Part shown: piece after piece, positions 63,838 through 64,000 of the stretch
Layout: each line of letters begins with the position of its first letter
Position numbering within the stretch: position 1 is the first letter of the stretch
Source: Citrus sinensis
Taxonomy: Eukaryota > Streptophyta > Magnoliopsida > Sapindales > Rutaceae
DNA length: 64,000 bases
NCBI RefSeq assembly: GCF_022201045.2
Contig: NC_068560.1
Location: forward strand, 31,141,501 to 31,205,500
Direction: 5' to 3'
Notes under the pieces: model-generated
Databases searched by the model: none
What the model was told of the DNA's origin: nothing
What the model saw: the letters and a program-made list of their open reading frames with translations, nothing else
Made by a program: the position numbers and the translations under genes

Positions 63838-64000
63838 ATGGAGTCCCTTGTCTCTGCTTCTTCACGAACACAGCTATTGTTTTCGCCAGCAGCTGTCCTA
63901 TTTAACCAAGCAGCAACACACAGCCTTCGATCCTCACTGTCTTTCAATTACACCTACAGTGCTGAGCCAAAGCACAAGACTGTGTTGTGTAAGATGAGTG
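63838..64000 (+). CDS. 5' end of a gene for a probable plastid-targeted protein
   Basis: An ATG at 63838 opens a frame that runs to the end of the window (54 codons). The predicted start (MESLVSASSRTQLLFSPAAV, then LFNQAATHSLRSSLSFNY, ending near KTVLCKMS) is Ser/Thr/Ala-rich, nearly free of acidic residues, and contains Arg. That fits a chloroplast transit peptide with possible cleavage near VLCKM. The mature part lies beyond the window, so the product cannot be named. The upstream 100 bases are GC-richer than the local background, consistent with a promoter/5' UTR. Confidence 0.6.
   Translation, partial: MESLVSASSRTQLLFSPAAVLFNQAATHSLRSSLSFNYTYSAEPKHKTVLCKMS

Overview
This is a plant nuclear window from a dicot. 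The evidence is AT-rich, intron-containing genes with GT-AG splicing, typical plant protein families, and abundant non-autonomous DNA transposons. Gene order and protein style suggest a malvid/rosid tree, possibly Citrus, but that is an inference I cannot confirm without a search. Most exon models below were assembled by hand from reading frame and splice sites, and every multi-exon total closes in frame.

Layout. 1-0.5 kb: 3' end of a TPR protein. 1-6.4 kb: no clear gene, but three diverged copies of one unit that may be a decayed small-gene family, poly-C tracts, a foldback element and a tandem repeat. 6.6-10.4 kb (-): Rab geranylgeranyltransferase alpha subunit. 11.2-13.4 kb (-): HYL1/DRB1. 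14.3-15.7 kb (+): SICKLE-like proline-rich protein. HYL1 and SICKLE are divergent, and both act in plant microRNA biogenesis. 16-19 kb: a roughly 3 kb terminal-inverted-repeat element that seems to carry captured exons. 19.6-23.4 kb (-): VIN3-like PHD protein. 23.4-28.2 kb: AT-rich intergenic DNA. 28.3-30.5 kb (+): CER2-like BAHD-fold wax protein. 32.0-37.2 kb (+): NADPH-cytochrome P450 reductase in 18 exons. 38.5-43.2 kb (+): MYB/SANT protein with a degenerate tRNA-Glu in an intron. 43.7-47.0 kb (-): NET2-type actin-binding protein. 48.4-50.3 kb (-): an uncharacterised 170-aa plant protein.

51.4-63.5 kb is transposon-rich and gene-poor. It holds a near-palindromic Mutator-like foldback element with a perfect 9-bp target duplication, several MITEs, a tRNA-derived SINE with an 18-bp target duplication, and a truncated NPF (nitrate/peptide transporter) fragment. 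The window ends with the first exon of a probably plastid-targeted protein (63.84 kb, +).

The genes are not an operon. The order is nevertheless informative. From memory, Arabidopsis keeps RGTA1-SIC-CER2-ATR1 as neighbours on chromosome 4 (At4g24490-24520), VEL1/VIL2-ATR2 at At4g30200-30210, and HYL1-MYB-NET2 at At1g09700-09720. This window has all of them interleaved in one block. That looks like a less fractionated ancestral order, with two miRNA-biogenesis genes sharing one intergenic promoter region.
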